A DNA stretch of 64,000 nt from Helicobacter cetorum (GCA_022729705.1 DZAX01000006.1:1-64000); one strand, 5' to 3'. Shown: positions 15,380 through 25,100, counted from the first letter of the stretch. The notes: generated by a model not told the origin, from the letters alone. Numbers and translations: made by a program.

Positions 15380-15405
15380 TTAGCCGCAAAAAGCGGCTAA
15401 TTTTT
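15380..15405 (+). terminator. Rho-independent terminator after the DUF4143 gene
   Basis: Perfect 8-bp stem TTAGCCGC / GCGGCTAA with an A5 loop, followed by T5. It sits between convergent genes. Confidence 0.75.
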
Positions 15406-15407
15406 AC

Positions 15408-18191
15408 TTATAGATAATTTAAAATGCTAAGACCGTTTATTTTGCTCACAGTCGATAGCAGAGCTTGATAGTTTTGTGTTCTTTGTGTTAGCTCCAAATA
15501 AGCGCTTGCTATGTCGGTATCCAGCACCTCCGAACGAACGGTTTTGATGTTTAGCCCTAGCGTCGTCGTCCTATCGGCGCTTGTCTGAAACGCATTACTT
15601 ACCGCGCCTATCTCTGTGTGCTTTCTGATAGTGTGGTCTAGTAGATGGTCTATCGCAAAAAGCGCGTTTTGTATACCGACATTTCTAGGGTCTGTGCCGT
15701 CGCTTGTCGCTCTGGTTTTATTGGCGCTTACCGCATCTATCGCCATTTGCATCTGGTCAAAGATAGACACATAAGGGTCGTCTATCGTAATCGCATTGTT
15801 TGAATTTAGCGTAACGGATGACGTGTTGTATGTCAGCGTATTGGTGAAAGCTGTGTTTGTGCTTGTGTCATACATTGACAAGCTCGCTTTTGTGGCTGTG
15901 CTTGTTTTGTCTTCTATTACTATTCTGCCGTTATTGTCTAGTGTTACGGCGGCTTGTGTTTTTGCTGCTTTTACGGCACTGTTATAGTCTGTCGCCGTTG
16001 CTACCGTAGCCGGAAGCACATTGCTTACAACCATACTCATCACGTCCATTAGCTGTCTATAAGTCACTTGGTCGGGAGGCGTAATCGCTTGAGGTGACGC
16101 CGCATTAAATATAGTGTATGTGTTTGCTCCAACCTTAAAAGTAGAACCAGTAGCCGCAAAATCTACCGTGACCGTTTGGCTAGCGCCTGTTAACGTCTGC
16201 ACCTGCATTGTAAGCTGTTCACCAACCATCGTAGTTAAGCCGGAAGCTGAAAGAACCGTGTCTACAGGCGCCACATACGCATTTGTTGTTTTAACTATTT
16301 GAGATACGTTTGACGTTAGTCTTGAACCGCTTTTCTCAAAGTACGCTTTATCGGACTCTATGCCGTTTACGCTAGCAAATGTGTTTGCCGGAAAGTCTAG
16401 CGTCATTTTGGTCAAAGCGGACGATTGTGTGGAGCTATAAGTGGGGTTAATGGTCAAATCTTTTACCACTACTTTACCGTCTATGAGGCTAGCCGCAAAC
16501 TTATCAGATCCAAACTTTGTGTTTAAAGCCGTTTGAACTGAATTTACAAAATCTCCAACCGTACTAGTCGCACCTAATGCAAAAGCATAATTGGTACCAT
16601 TTAAGTTTATACTGGCTGGCGCTAGTAAGCCGCCAGTAGCCGTGCTAAGCAACTCTTGAGATTGAGAAGCGGCGCCTGTGCTTCTATTTTTTAGCTCAAT
16701 ATTAAAATTAAACTGAGCGTGATCCATTCTATCATTCCAAGCGCTAACAGCTCCTGCAACAGGCGGCGTATTTAGAGGTCCCATTCCGCTTTTAACAAAC
16801 TCTGTGATAGCTGTGCCGGACGATGATAAATCTGAAATATCTGCAACAAAATTGACGTTATCACCAATACTAACGGAACTTGCAGAAGTAGCATTAAAAG
16901 TAATACTGGTGGCAGTCAATCCAGTAACTGTAAATGCGCCTGCATTTCCTATGGCTATTGATTGACCAACCACTAAGCCGTTTGTAGAGTTAACATTTAT
17001 CGTATTTGCACCAACGGCTATTGCACTATTTGCTGTAACATTTGTAGACAAAACTTTTTTTACATTTACTTCTGTTACCCCAAATTCAGCGCCTGCTGGA
17101 AGCGGAGTTGTTGCAAAAGTTATAGTACCTGGTGCGCTATTGCTTCTAGCACTGACAAGAACCTGCCCCAATCCCTCTATATTTAGCAAGTCGCCAACTT
17201 CAATACCAGGAGCAGTAGCATCTTTAACAGTCAAACTCGTAGACCCAGCCGTAAATCCAGCCGTAGCCTTAGTCAAAGCCGTACTATTATCCGTAGCGAC
17301 CATATGAAACTGCAACTTACTACTACCACTCCTCAAATCTTTAACCTCTATCTGACCATGCTTATTCAGCGATACATCCACATTGTCTTTGTAGATATTT
17401 TTGATTTTATCCATCAAATCGCCGATTGTCGAGCCTATGTCTATGTCTAGTCTCTGCTTGAAGCTTGTGCCATCGGAGAGTGCGCCGGAGACGTAGAAAT
17501 AGCTTTTTTTACCATCGCCATTATTTCCTGTCATATCCTGAATAGTATCTTCTGTTGTGATATATCTATCGGTTGAGGGTGTCTCGTGCAAAAGGGTCAT
17601 ATTTTTTTTCGCTACGTTTGTGCTCACTACTCTATTGTAATCGCTATCTGAGCCTAGAAACAGACCTTTTCCGTCTACATTAAACGGCAACTGTACGCCT
17701 GCGCTGACAAGTGCCTTTACGTCTTCGCCGTTGCCGTGGTAGTCGCCGTTTGAATCTATCGGTTTTTGGGTAAAGGCGGAGCCGGAGAATAGATGTTGAC
17801 CGTCTATCGATGTGTTCGCAAGATTCATAAAATTCTGTCTAATAGCCGTAAGCTCTTGTGCTATCGCTCTTCTACTGGTCACGCTATTGCTCTCATTGGC
17901 CGCGCCAACAAGCTTTGTTTTAAAATCCGTCAACGCCGTCACCATATCATTCATAGTGGTGTCCGTAGTAGCGGCAAACTGCCTTGCCGTTTCGGCGCCT
18001 TTTGTGTTTTGAGCCAACGTATACGCTTCTTTATCTAGTCTCAACGTGTCGATAAAGATATTTGTATCCTGATATCCATACTCTATTTTAGTATTGCTTG
18101 CCATCTGGTTATTGACGTTATTTAGCTGCCTCATGCTTGTTTCTTGATTCTTATTAAAGTTGTAATACATTGTAAATGTGCCTACTCTCAT
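15408..18191 (-). CDS. flgL: Flagellar hook-associated protein 3 (FlgL)
   Basis: FlgL joins the hook to the filament. The N-terminal 150 residues (MRVGTFTMYYNF, later ANTSIDGQHLFSGSA) and the C-terminal 90 residues (VLDTDIASAYLELTQRTQNYQALL) are the coiled-coil D0/D1 parts conserved in FlgL and flagellin. Between them lies an insert of roughly 680 residues, rich in Thr, Ser, Ala and Val, of the kind exposed on the filament base. At 927 residues it is three times the E. coli protein; Campylobacter relatives are also long. A sigma-54 promoter lies 35-50 bases upstream of the ATG. The gene stands apart from other flagellar genes here. Confidence 0.92.
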   Translation of the reverse strand: MRVGTFTMYYNFNKNQETSMRQLNNVNNQMASNTKIEYGYQDTNIFIDTLRLDKEAYTLAQNTKGAETARQFAATTDTTMNDMVTALTDFKTKLVGAANESNSVTSRRAIAQELTAIRQNFMNLANTSIDGQHLFSGSAFTQKPIDSNGDYHGNGEDVKALVSAGVQLPFNVDGKGLFLGSDSDYNRVVSTNVAKKNMTLLHETPSTDRYITTEDTIQDMTGNNGDGKKSYFYVSGALSDGTSFKQRLDIDIGSTIGDLMDKIKNIYKDNVDVSLNKHGQIEVKDLRSGSSKLQFHMVATDNSTALTKATAGFTAGSTSLTVKDATAPGIEVGDLLNIEGLGQVLVSARSNSAPGTITFATTPLPAGAEFGVTEVNVKKVLSTNVTANSAIAVGANTINVNSTNGLVVGQSIAIGNAGAFTVTGLTATSITFNATSASSVSIGDNVNFVADISDLSSSGTAITEFVKSGMGPLNTPPVAGAVSAWNDRMDHAQFNFNIELKNRSTGAASQSQELLSTATGGLLAPASINLNGTNYAFALGATSTVGDFVNSVQTALNTKFGSDKFAASLIDGKVVVKDLTINPTYSSTQSSALTKMTLDFPANTFASVNGIESDKAYFEKSGSRLTSNVSQIVKTTNAYVAPVDTVLSASGLTTMVGEQLTMQVQTLTGASQTVTVDFAATGSTFKVGANTYTIFNAASPQAITPPDQVTYRQLMDVMSMVVSNVLPATVATATDYNSAVKAAKTQAAVTLDNNGRIVIEDKTSTATKASLSMYDTSTNTAFTNTLTYNTSSVTLNSNNAITIDDPYVSIFDQMQMAIDAVSANKTRATSDGTDPRNVGIQNALFAIDHLLDHTIRKHTEIGAVSNAFQTSADRTTTLGLNIKTVRSEVLDTDIASAYLELTQRTQNYQALLSTVSKINGLSILNYL

Positions 18192-18225
18192 ACCAAAGCC
18201 TCCAAATACTTTTTTTTTATTTTAA

Positions 18226-18241
18226 AGCAAATAAAGTTCCA
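18226..18241 (-). promoter_or_regulatory. Sigma-54 promoter of flgL
   Basis: On the minus strand TGGAACTTTATTTGCT has the GG and GC doublets at the exact -24/-12 spacing and agrees with TGGCAC-N5-TTGCW at all but one or two positions. It starts 50 bases upstream of the flgL ATG. Hook-class genes of Campylobacterota are typically sigma-54 dependent. Confidence 0.8.
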
Positions 18242-18343
18242 ATCAGGTTTAATACAAATCATAGTAATAATATATGTGTAAATATATTTTAAGCTTTCAT
18301 CAGATAAGATTTCACCTCTTATTTACCATAAGACCCTGCACAA

Positions 18344-18428
18344 GCCGGAGTGGTGGAACTGGTAGACGCGCTCGACTCAAAATCGAGTACCGAAAGGTGT
18401 GTCGGTTCGATTCCGACCTTCGGCACCA
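18344..18428 (+). tRNA. tRNA-Leu (anticodon CAA)
   Basis: The acceptor GCCGGAG pairs with CTTCGGC, and the CCA end is encoded (18426-18428). The anticodon stem CTCGA/TCGAG holds the loop CTCAAAA, giving anticodon CAA, which reads UUG. The long variable arm and the T-arm GGTTCGATTCC are typical of type II leucine tRNA. Confidence 0.95.
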
Positions 18429-18452
18429 CCTGATTTTAAGGCTCTCACTCTC

Positions 18453-18746
18453 CTACGCCTCCCTTTTCAAAATTTTAGTATTTATGTCTTGTGACACATT
18501 TGTGACATCTTGTGACACGAAGCCATATTTTTCTAGAAATTCACCACGTTTTATTCGATTGTCGTTGATGAATTTCGCATAGTACTTTTCAGTTGTCGCC
18601 ATAAAGGCAAAAATCTTACCGCCCGCTCTATAAACCCGTACTCTATCATCAAAATGGCGCCTTTTTTGGATAACAGATAAGTGTATTGTATTTTTATTAA
18701 AAATATCGGCTAGAACTGCTGATGATTTCCAAAAAACACTTGACAT
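18453..18746 (-). CDS. Hypothetical protein, 97 residues
   Basis: I do not recognise this small basic protein. It has a helix-turn-helix-like beginning (SSAVLADIFNKNTIHLSVIQKR), two strands (DRVRVYRAGGKIFAFMA) and a helical tail with repeated VSQDV/VSQDI. It lies directly beside the tRNA-Leu gene on the opposite strand, a common position for integrated DNA, but there is no integrase or duplicated tRNA end. The CDS itself is plausible from its length and composition only. Confidence 0.45.
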   Translation of the reverse strand: MSSVFWKSSAVLADIFNKNTIHLSVIQKRRHFDDRVRVYRAGGKIFAFMATTEKYYAKFINDNRIKRGEFLEKYGFVSQDVTNVSQDINTKILKREA

Positions 18747-18804
18747 AAACTCTTTAAACCCCTAAAATAAGCACAAAATACTCAAAAAAAGGCGGAACCA
18801 CTAA

Positions 18805-19959
18805 ATGGTCAGATCGTTGTTTTTTAGAACGAGGCTAGTGCATTGGATTGGCGTGTTGCTTTTAATTGTGAGCGCGCTATTTTTTACGGATAATATTATC
18901 GGACAAACTGTGCAAATTGTGGTCGCTATAGTTGTATTGATACATGACTTTGACGAAAAAAAGTGGGGTGTAAATCCAATACGTCAGGCGATAGCAAACT
19001 TTCAAAAACTAGCCAAAAAAGACCTTTCTAGGTCAGAACCAATCAACACCTCCTATAATGCGGAAGCCAAAAAGATGTTGGACGCCGCAGACGCCTTTAG
19101 AAAACAAACTCAAGAGCTTATAGTGTCAGCTTCAGATTTGGCAAAAACCGGAGATAAAGCCGCATCCAAGCTTTCTTTGCTCTCTCAAACATTTGAACAG
19201 ATTGGGCTAAAAGAAGAAAAACTTTTATCTTCGGTGGTTGAAAATACCGAAAACACACTATTGTCCGCAGAGAAGTCGGTCAAAGAAGCTCAAAAAACAA
19301 ACGAAGCAACAAAATCAACACAGAAGCAGTTGGAAAACGCCCAAAAACAAATATCTACAATGAGCGTTCAGATAGAAGATAGCGTAAGAACCGAAACGGA
19401 ACTCTCTTTAAAATTAAACGAACTATCAAATAACGCCGAGCAGGTAAAAGAGGTGTTGACGGTCATAGCCGATATAGCCGATCAGACAAATCTTTTGGCG
19501 CTAAATGCGGCGATAGAAGCGGCTAGAGCCGGAGACGCCGGAAGAGGTTTTGCGGTAGTCGCCGACGAAGTACGAAAACTAGCCGAAAAAACGCAAACAA
19601 GCCTCGTGGAGATAGACGCTACAATCGCAACTATTGTAAACGCTATAGCCGCCGTAGGTAGCGATATGAAAACAAACGCATACAAAATAAAAACCCTTAT
19701 AAACTCCTCGCAAACTATTGAAATAACAATAGCGGACATATCAAAAACAATTATAAATCTTTCAAGCTACGCCGCAAACTCTGCAAATATAGCGACAAAT
19801 TCGCGAGAGAGAATAAGCGCCGTAGTCGATTTGATAAAAGAGCTGTATGATATTGCTGGTTCAAAAATATCAAACGTGAAAGAGATTTCAATAATAGCTA
19901 TAGAAATAGGCGACACTACGACGACTTTACACGCAAAGCTTGGGGAGTTCAAAGTTTAG
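18805..19959 (+). CDS. Methyl-accepting chemotaxis protein without a periplasmic sensor
   Basis: A 384-residue receptor. Two closely spaced hydrophobic spans at residues 12-50 form a membrane hairpin with no room for a periplasmic sensor. A long helical coiled coil follows, with the CheA/CheW-binding tip [21 protein letters not shown] near 227-247 and the typical [11 protein letters not shown]. It probably senses a cytoplasmic or membrane state, or works with a partner. Two genes follow on the same strand, including a cyclic-nucleotide-binding-like protein. The ATG start sits behind AAAGGCGGAACC. Confidence 0.9.
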   Translation: MVRSLFFRTRLVHWIGVLLLIVSALFFTDNIIGQTVQIVVAIVVLIHDFDEKKWGVNPIRQAIANFQKLAKKDLSRSEPINTSYNAEAKKMLDAADAFRKQTQELIVSASDLAKTGDKAASKLSLLSQTFEQIGLKEEKLLSSVVENTENTLLSAEKSVKEAQKTNEATKSTQKQLENAQKQISTMSVQIEDSVRTETELSLKLNELSNNAEQVKEVLTVIADIADQTNLLALNAAIEAARAGDAGRGFAVVADEVRKLAEKTQTSLVEIDATIATIVNAIAAVGSDMKTNAYKIKTLINSSQTIEITIADISKTIINLSSYAANSANIATNSRERISAVVDLIKELYDIAGSKISNVKEISIIAIEIGDTTTTLHAKLGEFKV

Positions 19960-19996
19960 CGCCAAAACTAAAATATTTCTTTATCTTAATATCTGA

Positions 19997-20002
19997 TATA
20001 AT
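19997..20002 (+). promoter_or_regulatory. Probable -10 box before the 20057 gene
   Basis: TATAAT in CTGATATAATCTAG lies 55 bases before the start codon, in the gap after the chemotaxis receptor, suggesting an independent transcript for the next two genes. No strong -35 is seen. Confidence 0.4.
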
Positions 20003-20056
20003 CTAGCAAACTATGTTATTTATACAAAAGATTTATATGAAAAAAGAAACACAACA

Positions 20057-20917
20057 ATGAGTGAGTTCAGCGTCACAGAGGCGGAAGCAGAGGCTATTGT
20101 CACAGAGTTTTTAAACAATCACTTCAAAAACATAAAAGAGGTTGTGGAGTTTGAACAGGAGTTTGTGGAGTCAAACGGGCTAGACGGTGCGCAAATAGAC
20201 TACTTTAAACTCAAAAGATTTATAGAGACCGCCGTAAGAAACCTAAAAGCGATAGATATTCGATTACTTACCGGCGTCGTCTACAAGCTTTATAAAGACG
20301 CTATGAGTCTTTATACTTTCTATTTTGAGTCCGTGACAAAAACGGCGATGCCAAAGCTGATATTTGAAAGAGATTTTTTAAAAACTATCAAATACTACAG
20401 AGAACTAGAGCATAAAATCGAAGAGCTAAAATCTATGAAAAACACATATGAAGTAAAGATGCGATACTTTGAAGGTTCTTTGAAAAAAGCGGAGCTTGAG
20501 CTGGATGGAAGCGACGCAAAAAAAAAAGAGTACAACAGCATAAAAGTTAGATACGCCGAAGCTACACACTACTTTGCCACGGCAAGAGACGAAATTCCAA
20601 AAGTATATCAAAAGCTCAAAGACGTCGAGTCGTTTTTCTCTCGTATGTTTTTGACAATGTTTGACGAGCATAAGGCGTACTACCTAAGCGAGCTAAAAAG
20701 TTGCACAAACACAAAGCTATACTATCTTGATAAGCTACTTTGGTATAGAGCGGAAAGAAGTCCCGAGATAAGGCGCTTTTTTAAAGAGGCGGATATCAAA
20801 GGCGGATATGAGGCAAAAACTTTTATAAATTACTACATAAGAAATATAGATATTAGTAAAACTTTTGACAAGGGATGGCATAACTATCTAAAAGAAATTT
20901 TGGATATTTTGGAGTAG
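20057..20917 (+). CDS. Conserved-type hypothetical protein, 286 residues
   Basis: No family recognised. The protein is soluble, charged and mainly helical, with a probable coiled coil in the middle (YRELEHKIEELKSMKNTYEVKMRYFEG, about 116-142, and the following KKAELELD). It lacks a signal peptide and membrane spans. It is followed after seven bases by a cNMP-binding-domain gene and preceded by a chemotaxis receptor, so it may belong to a signalling or motility module. Spacing supports an operon with the downstream gene. Confidence 0.7.
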   Translation: MSEFSVTEAEAEAIVTEFLNNHFKNIKEVVEFEQEFVESNGLDGAQIDYFKLKRFIETAVRNLKAIDIRLLTGVVYKLYKDAMSLYTFYFESVTKTAMPKLIFERDFLKTIKYYRELEHKIEELKSMKNTYEVKMRYFEGSLKKAELELDGSDAKKKEYNSIKVRYAEATHYFATARDEIPKVYQKLKDVESFFSRMFLTMFDEHKAYYLSELKSCTNTKLYYLDKLLWYRAERSPEIRRFFKEADIKGGYEAKTFINYYIRNIDISKTFDKGWHNYLKEILDILE

Positions 20918-20924
20918 ATGAAAG

Positions 20925-21437
20925 ATGTTTACTAACTATACACCAGACGAGGTGCAGGAAATTGTAACGGCGGGTTCTTCAAAAAAGAAAGGGGCTTCGG
21001 TCTCATATATATCCCAAGAAGAAAAACTATTTTATGCTACAAAGCATGTGAGACTTTTTGACGGTATAGAGATGGAGTATATCCAAAAAATAGTCTCAGA
21101 CGTCAAAATAGACAGATACCAAAGCGGCGACACCATGGATATGGGCGGGGGAAACACGCAGATGATACACTATGTGATGTCAGGGTGTATTACGATGCCG
21201 CTAGAGGGCGAAACACAAGTAGAGTTGGGGAAAGATCAGGTATTTGGCGAAGTCGGAGCTTTTACAAAAACAAATAGCCAAAAGATAATAAATATCGCAG
21301 ACAATAATACAATGATTTTTTCTTTTAAGATAAATAAAAACGAGCTATCAAAAGATACGGCTGAGGCTTTTGTAAAACTGTATGAGGCGCTGTTGATGCA
21401 TACTACTAATAAGCTTTTGTGGTTTGATTTGATTTGA
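20925..21437 (+). CDS. Cyclic-nucleotide-binding-domain-like protein
   Basis: A 170-residue single-domain protein. Residues from about 40 to 150 follow the cNMP-binding beta-roll: LFDGIEMEYIQKIVSDVK, then YQSGDTM, the IHYVMSGCI strand and the phosphate-cassette position VFGEVGAFTK. The cassette lacks the canonical arginine-serine pair, so nucleotide binding is uncertain. There is no DNA-binding domain, unlike CRP. It is probably a regulator or protein-interaction domain acting with the 286-residue neighbour. Confidence 0.75.
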   Translation: MFTNYTPDEVQEIVTAGSSKKKGASVSYISQEEKLFYATKHVRLFDGIEMEYIQKIVSDVKIDRYQSGDTMDMGGGNTQMIHYVMSGCITMPLEGETQVELGKDQVFGEVGAFTKTNSQKIINIADNNTMIFSFKINKNELSKDTAEAFVKLYEALLMHTTNKLLWFDLI

Positions 21438-21443
21438 TGTAAT

Positions 21444-21531
21444 ACGTCAAGACGGGCAAAGCCCGTCTTGACGGCAGGGACATAAATGTCCCTTGCAACC
21501 CCCTGAAGCTACCCGCATAAATGCGGGAGAG
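21444..21531 (-). repeat. Composite palindromic repeat, family B, copy 1
   Basis: Three hairpins in a row: CAAGACGGGC/GCCCGTCTTG, AGGGACAT/ATGTCCCT and CCCGCAT/ATGCGGG. The order and linker (GCAACCCCCTGAAGCTAC) match copies at 36381-36463 and 53377-53463 in reverse. It lies beyond the 3' end of the cNMP gene. Confidence 0.8.
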
Positions 21532-21548
21532 TAAGGAGGGTCTGAAAA

Positions 21549-21625
21549 AAAAGCGACTAGTCGCGCGAGCCCTCACGCTGAAGACCTCATTTTGGGCTTT
21601 GCCCAAGATGTGAGAATTAATCAGA
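21549..21625 (+). repeat. Palindromic repeat, family C, copy 1, overlapping the rplT 3' end
   Basis: AGCGACTAGTCGCG ... GGGCTTTGCCC ... TGTGAGAATTAATCAG. Related copies occupy both intergenic gaps of the thrS operon in inverted orientation (22071-22140, 22444-22515), and the tail segment also occurs at 25049-25070 and 49904-49930. The last ten bases include the rplT stop codon. Confidence 0.7.
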
Positions 21626-21973
21626 TAGAGCGGCTTTTGCTTTTTCTACGATTTGTTTGAAAGTTTCAGGCTCGTGCATAGCCATATTTGCAAGGATTTT
21701 TCTATCAAGTTGAATGTCAGCTTTTAGTAGTCCGTTTATAAATCTTGAATAGCTAATTCCGTTTAGTCTACAAGCGGCGTTAATTCTAACGATCCATAGT
21801 TTTCTAAACTCTCTTTTTTTCTGTTTTCTATCTCTAAATCCGTAATAGAGACTTCTTTCTAGTTGCTCTTTTGCTTTTCTAAAGTGTTTATGTCTACCGC
21901 TAAAGAAACCTCTAGCAAGTTTTAATACTTTTTTGTGTCGTCTTCTTCTGACGACCCCTGTTTTTACTCTCAT
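21617..21973 (-). CDS. rplT: 50S ribosomal protein L20
   Basis: A 118-residue basic protein that is essential for early 23S rRNA folding. The N-terminal [21 protein letters not shown] and the globular part ([23 protein letters not shown]) are classic L20. It is the last gene of the thrS-infC-rpmI-rplT group. In other bacteria L20 represses its own operon by binding the leader or the intergenic mRNA; here the 182-base gap upstream contains a hairpin-forming repeat that could influence such control, which is inference. Confidence 0.98.
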   Translation of the reverse strand: MRVKTGVVRRRRHKKVLKLARGFFSGRHKHFRKAKEQLERSLYYGFRDRKQKKREFRKLWIVRINAACRLNGISYSRFINGLLKADIQLDRKILANMAMHEPETFKQIVEKAKAALSD

Positions 21974-22070
21974 TTGTTTTGGTCCTTTACCATTGTTTTC
22001 TAACTTAGGCGCCGCACTTTAAGCGGACTTGCCCCGATACGTTAGTATTTCGGGAGGTTGGGTTTTAATT

Positions 22071-22140
22071 AATCCTCAAATTTCCAGCAAAGCTAGAAAT
22101 TAGCTCTTCAGCAGAGGACTCACGCAACTAGTCGCTTTTA
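22071..22140 (-). repeat. Palindromic repeat, family C, copy 2, between rpmI and rplT
   Basis: AATCCTCAAATTTCC ... GGAAA-type stem with GCAAAGCTAGAAATTAGCTC and the ACTAGT core. It is about 85 percent like copy 3 by eye and fills much of the 182-base gap. Confidence 0.75.
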
Positions 22141-22155
22141 AAAAAGCGGCTTCAA

Positions 22156-22347
22156 TTACATACAAAGCATAGCGTTGACAGAGTCAATGTTTGCGCTGTG
22201 TACAGTTTTTGGTGATTTTAGATTTCTCATTTTTTGTGGGCTTTTTTTGGTTAGAATGTGGCTTCTAAAGGCCGCACCTCTTTTGATTGAGGATTTTCTA
22301 ACTTTAAATCTCTTAGCCGCACTTTTGACCGTCTTCATTTTCGGCAT
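22156..22347 (-). CDS. rpmI: 50S ribosomal protein L35
   Basis: A 63-residue, strongly basic protein. [19 protein letters not shown] and the [15 protein letters not shown] segment are diagnostic. AGGAGAAG lies just upstream of the ATG. It sits between infC and rplT as in most bacteria, but with unusually long gaps on both sides (183 and 182 bases) that hold repeat copies. Confidence 0.97.
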   Translation of the reverse strand: MPKMKTVKSAAKRFKVRKSSIKRGAAFRSHILTKKSPQKMRNLKSPKTVHSANIDSVNAMLCM

Positions 22348-22443
22348 TCGGCTTCTCCTTGCAAATATTAAATCAGCCCCTAAGGGCAGATTTTAAGGAG
22401 GCAATTATATCTAATGAAGTTTTAAAGTTTTTATATTTTGATA

Positions 22444-22515
22444 AATCCTCAAATTTCCGGCAAAGCCAGAAATTAGCTCTTCAGCAGAGGGCTCTCGCGA
22501 CTAGTCGCTCTTATA
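22444..22515 (-). repeat. Palindromic repeat, family C, copy 3, between infC and rpmI
   Basis: Same layout as 22071-22140: AATCCTCAAATTTCCGGC, AGAAATTAGCTCTTCAGC, then CGCGACTAGTCGCT. It lies 16 bases from the infC stop. Confidence 0.75.
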
Positions 22516-22530
22516 ATCAAAAAAGTTCAA

Positions 22531-23076
22531 TTATTCCGCAGTAGCGGCGGTTTTGATTGCGCTTTTTTTCGGCAACACTGTCATGTTGACATATCTTCCC
22601 TCTAGGCTAGGCTCTTTTTCCATGTCGCCCATATCTTTTACCATCTCATATATCTGGTGAAGAAGCGTTGCGCCGACTTGAGGATTCGCCATCTCTCTAC
22701 CGCTTAGAAACACTCTAAAACGAACATGTTTTTTCTCTTCCAAAAACTCTCTTGCGTGCTTGATTTTGTAGTTTATATCGTTTTGCGCAATTTTTGGAGA
22801 TAGTTTTATCTCTTTTATTTCGATAATTATCTGTTTTTTTCTAGCTTCTTTAGCTTTTTTGGCTTGCTGGTATTTGAACTTGCTATAATCCATCACTTTG
22901 CAAACGGGAGGTTTTGCGTCGGCCGAAATTAGTACGAGGTCAAGACCTTTTTCATTGGCTATCTTCATAGCCTCCATCGGAGTTATAATGCCGTGTTGTT
23001 CGCCCTCTTCGCCGACACATCTAATTTCGTCAAACCTTATCTTCTCGTTTAGTAATACATCATCTTTTTTGCTCAA
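22531..23076 (-). CDS. infC: Translation initiation factor IF-3
   Basis: IF-3 (181 residues) checks the start codon on the 30S subunit. The N-domain ([18 protein letters not shown], then KALD-like [24 protein letters not shown]) and the C-domain ([25 protein letters not shown]) are complete. The start is TTG, overlapping the thrS stop as TTTGA, with GAGG eight bases upstream. Many bacteria start infC with AUU for autocontrol; a TTG here would also be discriminated against by IF-3. The tail is slightly longer than usual (AIKTAATAE). Confidence 0.97.
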   Translation of the reverse strand: MSKKDDVLLNEKIRFDEIRCVGEEGEQHGIITPMEAMKIANEKGLDLVLISADAKPPVCKVMDYSKFKYQQAKKAKEARKKQIIIEIKEIKLSPKIAQNDINYKIKHAREFLEEKKHVRFRVFLSGREMANPQVGATLLHQIYEMVKDMGDMEKEPSLEGRYVNMTVLPKKSAIKTAATAE

Positions 23077-24887
23077 ATAAATACCTCATTATTTTTAGCG
23101 ACAAGCTCTGCGATAAAGTCGTTTGCGCCCATCTCATATTGTCGTTTCTCGCGCCTATCTCTAAGCGCCACCTTGTTTTCCGCCACTTCTTGATCGCCTA
23201 TTACGGCTATTAGAGGAACCCTCTCTTTTTCGGCGTTTCTTATTTTTTTTGATAAACTCTCGTTTTTATCGAAAACTTTTGCCGAGACATCGACTTTTAT
23301 CAATTCTTTTTGAATCTTTTTTGCAAATTCTATATGGGATTCGCCTATCGGAACCAAAATCACCTGCGTAGGGGCAATAAAGAAAGGAAACTCTCCGCCA
23401 AAATGCTCGGTCAAAATAGCTATAAATCTCTCAAACGACCCGATAATAGCTCTATGAATCATAACCGGTCTTACTTTTTGGTTATTCTCATCCGTATAGC
23501 TAATATCAAATCTTTCAGGTAGATTTAAATCCACTTGAATCGTGCCGCACTGCCATTTTCTGCCTATGCAGTCTGTGATTTTTATATCTATTTTTGGTCC
23601 ATAAAACGCACCGCCGCCTTCGTCCATCTGATAAGCCATACCTCGCTCGTCAAGAGCTTCTCTTATAGCGAGAGTCGCTTTATCCCAAAACTCGTCTGAA
23701 CCTATAGCTTTTTGCGGTTTTGTCGCAACCTCTATCGAGTAGTTAAAATCAAACGCTTTTAGTACGCCGTCCACAAAATCCATTACTTCATAAATCACGG
23801 ATTTGATTTGCGCCTCAGTACAAAATATGTGCGCATCGTCTTGCGTAAACTCTCTAACGCGAAGCAGTCCGTGAAGTACGCCGCTTTTTTCGTGTCTATG
23901 CACCATCCCAAACTCAAAAAACTTAAGCGGCAACTCTCTATGCCCTCTAGTCTCAGAGTCAAATATTTTGATGTGACTTAGACAGTTCATCGGTTTGATA
24001 CCGTATTCAGCCTCTTCAATATTTGTAAAGTACATATTTTGACCATAGTTTTGATAGTGTCCGCTTAGCTTCCAAAGGTCTGATTTTAACATCTCAGGTC
24101 CTCTTACAGGCTCATACCCACGTGCTAAGTGCGCTTGATAAAGCAGCTTTTCAAGTCTTCCTCTGAGCCTAGCCCCCGCTGGAAGCCATATAGGCATACC
24201 GCCGCCGATGTCCTCGTCAAAAGCGAAAAGCTTCATATCGTGACCGACTTTTCTATGGTCTCTTTTTTTTGCCTCTTCAAGCATTGTGATGTAGCTTTTG
24301 AGCGTCTCTTTATCAGCAAAAGCTATACCATATATACGAGTCAGCATCTCTTTTGTCTCATCACCGCCCAAATAGGCTCCGGCGACCCTGATTAGCTTGA
24401 AGTTTCTAAGATATTTTGTATTTGGAGCGTGCGGTCCGCGACAAAGGTCTTCAAAAGAGCCCTGCGCATATATGCCTATCTCATCCGAATCAATCTTTTT
24501 TAATACTTCAAGTTTTAGCTCGTCGTTTTCAAACTTTTTTAGAGCTTCTTCTTTTGTTATGGTGTATTTGGTTATCTCTTTTGCCGCCTCTGCGAGCTCT
24601 TTCATCTTCTTTTCTATAGCGCCTAGCTCGTCTTCGCCGATTTTTGCGCTAGTCTTGAAGTCGTAATAAAACCCTTCTTCAACGGTTGGTCCAACAAAAA
24701 ACTTAGCGTCAGCATAAAGCTCTTTTATAGCCTCCGCCATAAGGTGCGCCGCACTGTGTCTGATGATTTCTAACGCTTCTTGTGAGTTGTCGAAAGGGAT
24801 TTCCTGTAGATTTTGAGTGTCTATATTTTGCGCGCTCTGAGTATCAACTATCTGATCCTCTAGCTTAAAACCAAGTATATCTTTCAA
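23073..24887 (-). CDS. thrS: Threonine-tRNA ligase
   Basis: Charges tRNA-Thr in the cytoplasm. The editing domain carries [12 protein letters not shown] (zinc-like HxxxH near 44-48) and the later class II catalytic core carries [19 protein letters not shown], the MNCLSH motif and [15 protein letters not shown]. The anticodon-binding domain is at the C-terminus. The protein is 604 residues and lacks the N-terminal TGS domain of E. coli ThrS, as is usual in Campylobacterota. It is the first gene of the operon with infC, rpmI and rplT. ATG start MKDILGF. Confidence 0.97.
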   Translation of the reverse strand: MKDILGFKLEDQIVDTQSAQNIDTQNLQEIPFDNSQEALEIIRHSAAHLMAEAIKELYADAKFFVGPTVEEGFYYDFKTSAKIGEDELGAIEKKMKELAEAAKEITKYTITKEEALKKFENDELKLEVLKKIDSDEIGIYAQGSFEDLCRGPHAPNTKYLRNFKLIRVAGAYLGGDETKEMLTRIYGIAFADKETLKSYITMLEEAKKRDHRKVGHDMKLFAFDEDIGGGMPIWLPAGARLRGRLEKLLYQAHLARGYEPVRGPEMLKSDLWKLSGHYQNYGQNMYFTNIEEAEYGIKPMNCLSHIKIFDSETRGHRELPLKFFEFGMVHRHEKSGVLHGLLRVREFTQDDAHIFCTEAQIKSVIYEVMDFVDGVLKAFDFNYSIEVATKPQKAIGSDEFWDKATLAIREALDERGMAYQMDEGGGAFYGPKIDIKITDCIGRKWQCGTIQVDLNLPERFDISYTDENNQKVRPVMIHRAIIGSFERFIAILTEHFGGEFPFFIAPTQVILVPIGESHIEFAKKIQKELIKVDVSAKVFDKNESLSKKIRNAEKERVPLIAVIGDQEVAENKVALRDRREKRQYEMGANDFIAELVAKNNEVFI

Positions 24888-25032
24888 TTGTCGCCTTGTG
24901 TGGTTTTTGATTAAAATCGGAAATAAAGCCTAATTATACACAAAAACAACAATAAAAGCGGCTTAGGCGATTTATCTTTTATCTGCGGCGAGCGGTCTTT
25001 AATTTTTTTGCATAATAATAACCAAGCGATCT

Positions 25033-25076
25033 ATTATTGAACCCTCATGCGAGAATTAATCAGAGGGTTTAATAAT
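25033..25076. terminator. Long hairpin between argF and thrS
   Basis: ATTATTGAACCCTC and GAGGGTTTAATAAT form a 14-bp stem with one mismatch around a loop that contains GAGAATTAATCA, the tail of repeat family C. It stands in the 213-base gap upstream of thrS and downstream of nothing transcribed toward it on plus. It may act as a terminator or be purely a repeat. Confidence 0.4.
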
Positions 25077-25100
25077 CTAAAAATCAGATCGGTAAAACTA

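Noticed and set aside
18453-18746. Integrated element at the tRNA-Leu gene
   Set aside because: There is no integrase and no duplicated tRNA 3' end nearby; only one small unknown gene is present.
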